This document shows positions 59,001 to 64,000 of a stretch of 64,000 bases of DNA, one piece after another. The number at the start of each line of letters is the position of its first letter. Position 1 is the stretch's first letter. A program made the translations under genes and the position numbers. A model generated the notes under the pieces. It was not told the DNA's origin. It saw nothing but the letters and a program-made list of their open reading frames with translations, and searched no databases. The DNA is taken from positions 15,942,390-16,006,389 of the forward strand of contig NC_054703.1 of the NCBI RefSeq assembly GCF_016097555.1, in the 5' to 3' direction. Source of the DNA: Gigantopelta aegis. Lineage: Eukaryota > Mollusca > Gastropoda > Neomphalida > Peltospiridae.

Positions 59001-59963
59001 TTATTTGAGTGAGATTTCTTATTCCGTTATACTAGTATATATTGCTATAAATATATTTACAAAGTAGATGTCAGATGAAAGTTAGATGATGGTTTTCTTA
59101 GAAGGGTACAAACTCGGGTTTTTTCATAATTCTTTTTGTCAACTTACGGTTCGATGAAAAATACAGTATCTATGACTGCACTTCATCAACATCACTGACG
59201 CCATATAACCGTAAATAAAATGTGTTGAATGTGTCGTTAAATAAAGCATTTCCCTCTTCCTTCTTTCAGGGTTCAAACCTAACGGCGGTACCGACGGCAA
59301 TTGCCGTCGTTGAGATATAAATTGCCATAGGTAGAGAGCATCACCGATGGCACTTTTGTGCCGTCGGTAAAGCTCCTCAACAATGGTGAAATGTATACAC
59401 CTGGTGTACATTATCTGCCAATATTTAACATTTGCGCATTTAAAAGATGTCTACATATAACAAGATAGCCTTTCAGTCAGGTTTATTTGCTGCAAATGTC
59501 ACTTTTAAAACAATTGCCATAGGCAGGCTCAAAATTGCCATTGGAGGACAGTTTCACCCATTGCAATTCTTTTAAAAATTGCTGAGGGAGACAAATTCTT
59601 AAGTTCGAGCCCTGTTCTTTTCATCAACATCAAAGTAAACAAGATAAAACTTTGAGCCACATTTACCCTTGTTTCTGATGTCATGCTATGTTGTAGGTTT
59701 TCTCATGTTATGGCTCACACATATTATATGTTGTTTTTGTTTTGTCTACAGGAGTGACCGGGCATGCCAACGACTATACGAGTATTATTGGAACGGCCAC
59801 GCGTGTGATACGAGATGAGGGCTTCATCCGCGGCATGTACAAGGGGCTCAGTATGAACTGGATCAAAGGACCGATCGCCGTCGGCCTCAGCTTCACCACG
59901 TTTGATATCACCGTGCGGTGGCTGAGGTCGTTCGAGTTCTTCCATATAGACGACGAGTCGTAG
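35973..59963 (+). CDS. SLC25A42: Mitochondrial coenzyme A / ADP-type carrier, seven coding exons, complete
   Basis: Join of 35973-36104, 40308-40416, 43361-43547, 44579-44695, 55349-55500, 57897-58019 and 59752-59963: 1032 nt, 343 residues plus stop, every junction GT-AG and in phase. The protein has three ~100-residue mitochondrial carrier repeats with signatures [14 protein letters not shown] and PLDIIRRR, each preceded by a Gly/Ala-rich odd-numbered helix ([31 protein letters not shown]). [21 protein letters not shown] near the C-terminus is the SLC25A42 hallmark. The family imports CoA into the mitochondrial matrix in exchange for adenine nucleotides across the inner membrane. Human SLC25A42 has 318 residues; the extra length here is in the N-terminus and tail. 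The substrate is inferred from family. Intron 4 (10.7 kb) is packed with nested transposons, and four exons border tandem arrays copied from their own edges. Confidence 0.95.
36138..38217 (+). repeat. 40-bp minisatellite made of a SINE head, about 52 copies
   Basis: The unit is GGCAGGACGTAGCTCGGTGG then TAGAGCACCTATCTGAGGTG. TAGCTCGGTGGTAGAGC is a tRNA A-box-like motif, the same head found on the family SINEs. Variants have GGGTGG for GGTGG or lose two bases (GGTGATAAGC). The last unit runs directly into an intact SINE body at 38218, showing the source. It lies 33 bp into intron 1 of SLC25A42. Confidence 0.95.
38210..38475 (+). mobile_element. SINE, family 1, source of the adjoining array
   Basis: It begins GATGTAGCCCAGTGGTAAAG and has the full body, with the tail shortened to TAGTAAAACAAACG. 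Confidence 0.88.
39362..39545. mobile_element. GC-rich MITE fragment, CACACACGCCCGG end
   Basis: The core GGGAAGCATGACTCGACCCC and TTCACCACAGTCAAGATTCC match the copies at 10440 and 33852. Confidence 0.65.
39605..40307 (+). repeat. Two-level tandem array copied from the SLC25A42 exon 2 boundary
   Basis: Four copies of an acceptor plus exon start occur (…CTCGCAG|GTTGCCAACCATAACAAAATCAT): a diverged one at 39615, then 39708, 40133 and the true exon at 40308; one at 39814 has CAG|AATGCC. Within them a 36-bp unit (AATGCCAACCACAACAAAAT, then CATAATGTTTGTATAG) is repeated seven times from 39814 and twice from 40169. Each unit ends in AG, and in the exon frame each ends in a TAG stop. Confidence 0.92.
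40308..40416 (+). CDS. SLC25A42: SLC25A42 exon 2
   Basis: 109 nt, acceptor ATCTCGCAG|GTTGCC, donor TTCCAGA|GTGAGT. It encodes [20 protein letters not shown] and [16 protein letters not shown]: transmembrane helix 1 and the first carrier signature. Confidence 0.93.
40475..40762 (+). mobile_element. SINE, family 1, full length
   Basis: Head GGGGCGGAACGTAGCCCAGT, tail GTTGTTAAACAAAAACAAC. It lies in intron 2. Confidence 0.92.
41107..41330 (+). mobile_element. MITE fragment, GTTTCTGCCAGA family
   Basis: AGTGTTTCTGCCAGAAAG end and GGTATGGCGCTATGGAATTG body as at 22395. The right part is altered. Confidence 0.75.
41548..41957. mobile_element. Pogo/Tigger-like MITE carrying a nested MITE
   Basis: CAGTGAAACGCTTCAAAACG and a right end GTTTAGAAATGTTTTACTG are inverted, with TA before the left end. 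Repeated AAACCAGA blocks are typical of such ends. It contains the element 41683-41923. Confidence 0.75.
41683..41923 (-). mobile_element. GTTTCTGCC MITE, complete, nested
   Basis: AGTGTTTCTGCC and GCAGAAACACT are inverted ends. The body is the reverse complement of 22395 and 41107. Confidence 0.82.
41959..42765 (+). mobile_element. CAGGGCTTCTAGA MITE split by a GTATACTACC MITE
   Basis: Starts CAGTGCTTCTAGATTATGG and ends TTCTAGAAGCCCTG. The site GTTTTTAAGC...TCTCCCTCTTT, continuous at 2500 and 58300, is broken here by 42147-42595. Confidence 0.88.
42147..42595 (+). mobile_element. GTATACTACC MITE, complete (copy 1)
   Basis: Ends GGTGTATACTACCAAAT and ATTTGGTTTAGTACTACC are imperfect inverted repeats. 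A TAA(G) repeat flanks it. It contains a 96-codon frame, also open in the copies at 51336 and 53403, with no recognised product. Confidence 0.87.
42780..43265. other. Intron 2 AT-rich stretch, nothing seen
   Basis: No repeat family or coding signal recognised between the MITE and the SINE-tail scrap at 43268-43345 (ACACCCAATAGCCGATGTAC). Confidence 0.5.
43361..43547 (+). CDS. SLC25A42: SLC25A42 exon 3
   Basis: 187 nt, acceptor AAATTTTAG|CTAGC, donor CAGAAA|GTGAGT. It encodes the matrix helix and helix 2 of repeat 1, including [20 protein letters not shown], the [D/E]GxxxxxxG-type loop of carriers, and [13 protein letters not shown]. Confidence 0.94.
44012..44250. repeat. ~110-bp inverted repeat in intron 3
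   Basis: Arms 44012-44120 and 44135-44250 share GATGTTGATCATCA, TTTACCATA, ACACCCAA[C/T]AGC and CATTCATTCATT in inverse orientation. It is two SINE-tail copies head to head. Confidence 0.85.
44579..44695 (+). CDS. SLC25A42: SLC25A42 exon 4
   Basis: 117 nt, acceptor TGTTTCCAG|ACATC, donor GAGAAAA|GTATGA. It encodes [20 protein letters not shown] and [19 protein letters not shown]: helix 3 and the second carrier signature. The donor is weaker than the GTAAGA forms in the array just downstream. Confidence 0.94.
44696..45034 (+). repeat. ~31-bp tandem array copied from the SLC25A42 exon 4 donor
   Basis: About 11 units, each CCTGAAAA followed by GTAAGATTTTATTATAGG or GAAATATTTTATTATAGG, then GTGGG. 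The true exon end reads GAGAAAA|GTATGACTTTATTATAGG, so the first unit includes the real donor. Four units carry a consensus-like A|GTAAG, better than the authentic site. Confidence 0.9.
45477..45578 (+). pseudogene. Possible THAP-like zinc-finger start, decayed
   Basis: A 33-codon frame, [18 protein letters not shown] then [12 protein letters not shown], resembles the C-x(n)-C start of THAP domains with FYTFSKD in place of FHRFPKD. It stops after ITF. THAP domains occur in P-type transposases, which would fit the surrounding TIR element. Too short for certainty. Confidence 0.3.
45986..46056. repeat. (AT)n microsatellite
   Basis: About 35 TA dinucleotides. Confidence 0.95.
46190..46287 (+). 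mobile_element. SINE 3' fragment
   Basis: GAATGACCATATGTTTGACG, CCAATAGCCGATGA and GTCGTTAAATAAAACAAAC. Confidence 0.85.
46288..46915. other. Intron 4 segment, nothing coding seen
   Basis: AT-rich with no repeat family that I recognise. Confidence 0.5.
46964..47095. repeat. (CT)n microsatellite
   Basis: About 60 CT dinucleotides with a few interruptions, preceded by a poly-C run at 46926. Confidence 0.95.
48338..48742 (-). mobile_element. SINE in copy B, 13-bp target duplication, empty site in copy A
   Basis: AGTTCTGCTCAAA flanks it (48325-48337, 48743-48755). Copy A has the uninterrupted equivalent GGTTCCGCTCAAATGAA near 6200. The head is family 2, the tail family 1 (GTTTTATTTAACGACACC). 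Confidence 0.95.
49161..49951. mobile_element. Pogo/Tigger-like 0.8-kb element, TA duplication
   Basis: CAGTGGACTCTGTCTAAACT and GTTTAGACAGAGTCCACTG are inverted ends flanked by TA. The AAACCGG/ATCCGGAT repeats near both ends are typical. It holds half of a TTAA MITE (49560-49738, as in 32760-32938). No transposase remains. Confidence 0.88.
50957..51335. repeat. Foldback with ~100-bp arms
   Basis: GATCGCATAGGGCAAAA, GCCGTCTGCCATTTTG and TATGGAATACTCT on the left recur in inverse order and strand between 51216 and 51320. Confidence 0.85.
51336..51784 (+). mobile_element. GTATACTACC MITE, complete (copy 2)
   Basis: Near identical to 42147-42595 and 53403-53845, with the same ends and open 96-codon frame. 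Confidence 0.88.
53403..53845 (+). mobile_element. GTATACTACC MITE, complete (copy 3)
   Basis: Same ends. It lacks the ATAT(G/A)(T/C)GG bases near its left end that copies 1 and 2 carry. A TA on both sides fits a TA duplication. Confidence 0.88.
54715..54800 (+). repeat. ~30-bp tandem repeat upstream of exon 5
   Basis: About three units of CTCAAAATTGCTGTATATAC then ATATTGTAGG. Each ends in TAGG, a possible acceptor, but the unit does not resemble exon 5. Confidence 0.8.
54801..55348. other. End of intron 4, no gene
   Basis: AT-rich sequence with a G run at about 55018. A scrap related to the 59267 MITE (TGAGCATTTTGCCTATGGC) lies at 54812. Confidence 0.5.
55349..55500 (+). CDS. SLC25A42: SLC25A42 exon 5
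   Basis: 152 nt, acceptor TTTTTTAAG|GTATCAC, donor CATGCAG|GTATAC. It encodes [40 protein letters not shown] and [10 protein letters not shown]: the matrix helix, helix 4 and the EEG...YRG loop of repeat 2. Confidence 0.94.
55636..56065. repeat. (CCAT)n-like degenerate tetranucleotide array
   Basis: Dozens of CCAT, CCGT and TCAT tetramers over 430 bp in intron 5. Frames read as artificial Ser/His/Pro/Ile-rich peptides of over 120 residues. Confidence 0.94.
56315..56634 (-). mobile_element. SINE, family 1, full length, 8-bp target duplication
   Basis: CACCTGTA flanks it at 56307-56314 and 56635-56642. It runs from GTTTTGTTTAATGACACC to the head CGCTTTACCACTAGCCTAC. Confidence 0.92.
56643..57250. 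other. Intron 5 stretch without features
   Basis: No coding or repeat family recognised. Confidence 0.5.
57251..57896 (+). repeat. Nine decoy copies of the SLC25A42 exon 6 start, 76-bp array
   Basis: Units begin at 57289, 57359, 57435, 57511, 57587, 57663, 57739 and 57815, with a leading partial from 57251, and lead into the true exon at 57897. Most are 76 bp: TTATATTTCAG acceptor, the first 48 nt of exon 6 (AGTATAACAAGGGCAAGGAC...CTATGGAGAG...TGTTTTG), then GTGTGTGATATTAACTG. The exon part varies at one codon (GAC, AAC or GTC). Each copy meets an in-frame TGA right after the exon-like part. Confidence 0.95.
57897..58019 (+). CDS. SLC25A42: SLC25A42 exon 6
   Basis: 123 nt, acceptor ATATTTCAG|AGTATAAC, donor TGCCG|GTAAGT. 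It encodes [20 protein letters not shown] then [21 protein letters not shown]: helix 5 and the third carrier signature. It is the only copy in the array that continues past TTTTGGTG into GCTACTGCTGG, which identifies it as the real exon. Confidence 0.94.
58028..58468 (+). mobile_element. CAGGGCTTCTAGA MITE 8 bp after the exon 6 donor, TA duplication
   Basis: Perfect ends CAGGGCTTCTAGA and TCTAGAAGCCCTG, flanked by TA on both sides. Its first ~85 bp are duplicated in tandem at 58118. The insertion leaves the donor GTAAGTTA intact. Confidence 0.93.
58480..58930 (+). repeat. 63-bp tandem array, about seven units, with exon 6-like segment
   Basis: The unit is AATAATATTGTTCATTGTTA, then CAAACACACAGTTTCAAATT, then CCGCACAACATCATACGACACAG. 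The part CCGCACAACATCATACGACACAGAAT matches CCGCTCGACATCATACGACGCAGAAT in exon 6 at 24 of 26 positions. 63 bp is 21 codons, so frames stay open on both strands. Confidence 0.9.
59197..59266 (+). mobile_element. SINE tail fragment
   Basis: GACGCCATATAACCGTAAAT and GTCGTTAAATAAAGCATTTC, cut by the MITE at 59267. Confidence 0.8.
59267..59614. mobile_element. 348-bp MITE, TTCTTT target duplication
   Basis: CAGGGTTCAAACCTAA and TTAAGTTCGAGCCCTG are inverted ends. TTCTTT is duplicated on both sides (59261-59266 and 59615-59620). Internal AATTGCC blocks recur. Confidence 0.9.
59752..59963 (+). CDS. SLC25A42: SLC25A42 exon 7 with stop codon
   Basis: 212 nt from acceptor TTGTCTACAG|GAGTG. It encodes [60 protein letters not shown] and [10 protein letters not shown], stop TAG at 59961-59963. 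[13 protein letters not shown] is the most conserved SLC25A42 segment. Confidence 0.95.
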
Positions 59964-60060
59964 CATTGGGAAATTAAATAGGAGTCATAGCACTGTGAAA
60001 TGAAAGACGAGTCGTAGCATTGGGAAATCAAATACGAGTCGTAGCATTGTGAAATCAGAT
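59952..60060 (+). repeat. 27-bp tandem repeat of the SLC25A42 stop-codon region
   Basis: GAGTCGTAGCATTGGGAAAT[T/C]-type units begin at 59955, 59982, 60009 and 60036, exactly 27 bp apart. The first contains the real stop codon; later units repeat it in frame. Confidence 0.93.
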
Positions 60061-61480
60061 GCTAAATCAACCGATAAACTATTGGTGAAAAAACTAGGGT
60101 GATCATCGATGTAAATAGTATTTTATATACAATGTCTGTACAGTGGTTTGAAGTCAATTTTATTGAATCTGTCCATATTGGTAGTGAATCACAGTATATT
60201 AGAAATATAGTAGAAAGTCTGTGATATATACAGATGGTTTTTCAGATGGTATCACTGTTTGAGTGTTTGTCCATATCATTAGAGAGTTATAGTGTATTGA
60301 CAGCAATTGGTAACAGTGTGAATTGCAGTATTAAAGAAATATAGTAGAAAGTCTGTGATATATACAGATGGTTTTCATGATAGTTTTTTTTACAGATGGT
60401 ATCACTGTCCATGTCAGTGGATAGTTATAGTGTATTGACAACAATTGGTAACAGTTAAATAACAGTTAAAAAATTATATTATTTGGGGGGGATCATCAAT
60501 GTAAAAAGTATGTTATACAATATTGTGTATAGTTAATTTGCAGTTGGTTTTATTTCAGTTCTATTTCTCGCTCTAGTCAGTGCACCACAACTGGTACATC
60601 AAAGGCCGTGGTATATGCTATCTTGTCTATGGGATGGTGCATATAAAAGATCCCTTGTTGCTAATCGAAAAGAGTAGCCCATGAAGTGGCGACAGCAGGG
60701 TTCCTACCTCAATATCTGTGTGATCCTTAACCATATGTCCGATGCCATATAACCGTAAATAAAATGTGTTGAGTGCACCATTAAATAAACCATTATTTTT
60801 TTGCTTTCATTGAAGTTGTCCATGTCGGTGTTCAGTTGTAGTGTATAGAAAACAACTGATACAATCTTTGTGATCATCAATGTAAAAAGTATTAAATTAT
60901 GTCATGTTTTATACTGTTAGTTTGTGCTCGATTTCATTGTTTGAATTTGTCCATATCATTCGTCAATCGTAACATATTGAAAACATCCGCTAGACGTTGC
61001 AGGCCATAATCTAGCTAGCGAAATGGGTATTTTTATTTTCCCAAAAGTCAGCTCAAGTCACCGAGTTATTAGCAGTAATGAGAAGTCGAAGTCGCCTTAA
61101 TATTTTGGATCTAATCCGATTTCAAAAACAAACATTAGAAGTTGGTGATCATTCATATGACAAGTATATTACACAATGTTTGTACTGTTAATTTTCAGTC
61201 CATTCAGATCTTTGAATTTTTCTGTCAGTGGTGAATTGACTACAAAGTACCTGTCTATATAAATGATCACTTATTGTTACTCATTTGCATTCAATGCACT
61301 ATGCCGATGCCATATAGCCATAAATAAAATGTGTTAAGAGCGTCATTAAATAAAACATTTCCTTTCATTGCTCTATGATTCACAGCTGGTGAGAATAAAT
61401 TCAAACAGTTACTACCGACTGCAAATTAACTATGTAAAACACATATTCTAAACTCAAAGCAAATGGCTATATAAAGTACA
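60061..61480. other. 3' flank or 3' UTR of SLC25A42, with repeats
   Basis: Probably part of the 3' UTR, but no polyadenylation site can be assigned with confidence. It holds a duplicated ~145-bp block (60195-60315 and 60340-60450), a SINE (60555-60800) and a SINE tail (61297-61365). Confidence 0.5.
60555..60800 (+). mobile_element. SINE lacking its head
   Basis: It starts TCTATTTCTCGCTCTAGTCA and ends CACCATTAAATAAACCATT. Confidence 0.85.
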
Positions 61481-62340
61481 TGACCGGCTGTTGGATACCA
61501 TTTATTTTACAGCAAGTCTTTAAAATGTTTCTAATGAACAAAAGCAAGTTGGATACATCAGTGTGCCATTTTGGTTTAAAAAATCTAAGTGTTATAAGGA
61601 CTCCCTGTTTGCAAATCTTTAGAGCCTGCCACCAACCCAGCGAGCCCTGCCATGTAGCTCCAGTAGAACAGAAGATACACTACATGTCGTGCATGAAATC
61701 ATGAAAAAGATCGCTATTCAAGACTGTCTTTTCCCAGGATTTTGAAATATATGTTGACTGTGTCATTTTGAAGAATCAGTGTAATTTGTACAAATAACGT
61801 TTTCGATTGCAAGCCAAGCTAGAGAGTCCTATATGATTTTGGCGAGTCTCGGGCTCCCGGACTGTCCTCAAAATCACACACTGTACATTTTTAAACAGTG
61901 AGTTGTAAGACAAATGGTATCTTACAGACGTGAATTTAGTTTCTATTTCTTACATATACTCAAAAACCAGGTTTAGAACAAATTTAAACATCTTTTCCAA
62001 CAAACTTATTTTATTTACTGTTCTTTTGCTTGTAGCTAACTTATGCGTCAGTTTCAGGTTAACCTGTACGTCACAGGTCAATCTAAATTGATCATGCTTG
62101 TTTTTCATTGGATGGTATGGCTGTTGCAACTGGGTCATCACCTAGGAGCAGCCAGTCGTATGTATTTATATTATTATCACACATATATGTGTTATTACTG
62201 TGTGTTATTATAAATAACGAATGGTGTTCTCACCAACAAGCGTGTTAGACTCTCTTTTTTTTTTAACTTTGATGATTACAGACTTTCTGGCAGTTTTCAT
62301 CAACATAAAATATTTTGCTTTGGATTTAGGAAGTGTTGAG
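61481..62340. other. Unique-looking flank, no gene seen
   Basis: Open frames of 60-75 codons exist but show no family resemblance. Confidence 0.45.
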
Positions 62341-62665
62341 TGCAGTCATTTTATACTGAACAAAGTGAACCGTCAGTTTATGTGAATTTGAAAAAGTACT
62401 GTGTGTGATTATTTTTCCATAAACGAAGTATCAAAGTGGACCAATGCCAAAGTTGAATCGTCAGTTTATGTGTATTTGAAAAAATGCAGTGTATGTTTAT
62501 TTTGCTATAAGTAAAGTATCACACTGGATAAGTTCTATGGTTTACATGTGCATTTGAAAAAGTGCTGAGTATGATTATGTTTCCATAAACGAAGTAACAA
62601 ACTGGATAAATTCTAATGAGAGCCGTCAGTTTACATGGATTTGAAAAAGTGTTGTGTGTGGTTAT
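62341..62665 (+). repeat. Diverged ~88-bp tandem repeat, about 3.5 units
   Basis: GTCAGTTTA[T/C]... followed by TTTGAAAAAGTGCTG and TTTCCATAAACGAAGTA recurs at about 62370, 62461, 62540 and 62627. Confidence 0.8.
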
Positions 62666-62930
62666 TTTGCACGGAACAAATTACGTCTTGCTGCGTGTGT
62701 TATCTCTGAATATATTCTTGAAACTGTTCAATGAGTGTGTAACGCCAGACAAATTTGATATCAAAACAGTCATCAAAGTGCTTCTTGAAGTTACTTACCA
62801 CTAAACAAGTTTCACACATGATACTACTGATCCAGTTCTGGTCAGCTAGACAATCTGTGATGATCAATTGAAGAATTCATTTCTTAAACATGATTTAGAC
62901 CAGTTTTCAGTTTTTGGAGTTAGCAGTGTG

Positions 62931-63202
62931 AGTAAGACTCAACAATGCGGCAATAAAGAGTCCGTCAAAACCCATTTCTTTATACTCTATCCTGACCTCT
63001 GACCTTTGGCATTTTCCCCCCTTTCGTTCATTGAACAGGATGTTGAAACAGTGCTTCATGTGTATGTTAGTAAGACTCAACAATGTGGCAATAAAGAGTC
63101 CGTCAAAACCCATTTCTTTATACTCTATCCTGACCTCTGACCTTTGGCATTTTCCCCCCTTTCGTTCATTGAACAGGATGTTGAAACAGTGCTTCATGTG
63201 TG
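62931..63202 (+). repeat. 138-bp tandem duplication
   Basis: AGTAAGACTCAACAATG... begins at 62931 and again at 63069 and is nearly identical through TTGAAACAGTGCTTCATGTG. Confidence 0.95.
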
Positions 63203-63757
63203 ATATATACTATGTTACATTGCAAAACCATGGGTTTCTTCTTCAAAATAATGAAATGGATATGTTGGGTTTGGAAAATGTACTCTTCAGTTTATGCTGT
63301 CAAATTGTGTGGATTTATAATATACATTTGGCTCGAACCCCGTCGGTGCTTGAGAAAGTGTTCGACCCATCGGGTAGTTCGACCTAACTATTCGGTCACC
63401 ACGGTGTAAGTGTGTCTCAAGACTTTGTTTTTCCTTTGATTGTTACAGTGTATTCAACCCATCCGATTCTACTCTAGTTACATGTACTTCACAGATTTTC
63501 ACCTTTCAAGGATGAAAAGCCTCCACAATACCAGAATTTTAGCACCACCCATAAACTGTTATTTTCCTTTTTCTTCAGGAAACAGTCATTCATGTGAACA
63601 TTTTTTTTTTCTCATGGTGGTTGTGCAATTTTAAAGTCTTGTGGACTGCCAATAGTCATGAACTGCCATTAGTCATAAATTGCCAGTCGATTAGGTGATT
63701 AATTTATTTATGGCCCTTGAACTTGGGAGATAAGAATATTTGTAGGGTCCGGTAGGG

Positions 63758-64000
63758 GACATGTATTGCTTTAAGGGGCATTCTCATTATACAATTGGTC
63801 AAACTGACTTGTCACATGCGATCGAATTGTACTTTATTGCTTGAAGGGCATTCTCATAATGCGATTAGTCACACTGACTTGTCACATGCCATCGAATCGT
63901 ACTTTATTGCTTTAAGGGGCATTCTCATAATGCGATTAGTCACACTGACTTGTCACATGTGATCGAATTGTACTTTATTGCTTTAAGGGGCATTCTCATA
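63758..64000 (+). repeat. 70-71-bp tandem repeat running off the window
   Basis: TACTTTATTGCTTTAAGGGG, CATTCTCATAATGCGATTAG and TCACACTGACTTGTCACATG recur with starts at 63830, 63900 and 63971; a preceding unit begins near 63758. The array continues beyond the end. Confidence 0.93.

Overview
This is eukaryotic, AT-rich, intron-dominated DNA. The short interspersed repeats have a tRNA-like head and a tail ending near GTCGTTAAACAAAACAAA. Together with small TIR elements at very high density, they suggest a mollusc, most likely a gastropod; that is inference, since no species marker is present. No rRNA, free-standing tRNA gene, CRISPR array or prokaryotic operon was seen.

Two conserved host genes are supported exon by exon, and they point away from each other. 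On the minus strand, three internal exons (26073-26103, 21335-21472, 18983-19168) encode a calmodulin-like protein 4 (CALML4) homologue. Its ATG exon and last exon were not found. On the plus strand, seven coding exons (35973 to 59963) encode a complete 343-residue mitochondrial carrier of the SLC25A42 (coenzyme A / adenosine 3',5'-diphosphate) type. All splice phases join and all three PxD carrier signatures are present. About 10 kb lies between the genes and holds their unidentified first exons and promoters.

Everything else is mobile or repetitive DNA. 1-18300 is a repeat field with a 3.2-kb TIR element (5217-8447) and a retroposon with a 12-bp target duplication and one 315-codon ORF (15831-17314). 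23650-25850 holds two related TIR elements, one carrying a RecQ-like helicase fragment. 27611-29236 is a nested foldback. 45037-54595 (intron 4 of the carrier) is a stack of nested TIR elements, including a second, interrupted copy (47522-54460) of the 3.2-kb element. Comparing the two copies gives empty sites that define several insertions exactly.

The most unusual pattern is that coding-exon edges in both genes have been copied into tandem arrays in the adjoining intron or 3' flank: CALML4 exon start (34-bp unit, about 23 copies), carrier exon 2 start (36 bp), exon 4 end with its donor (about 31 bp), exon 6 start (76 bp, nine decoys), exon 6 end (63 bp, about seven) and exon 7 end with the stop codon (27 bp, four). 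Several arrays contain many decoy splice sites. A further 2-kb array in intron 1 is about 52 copies of a SINE head with a Pol III A-box-like motif.
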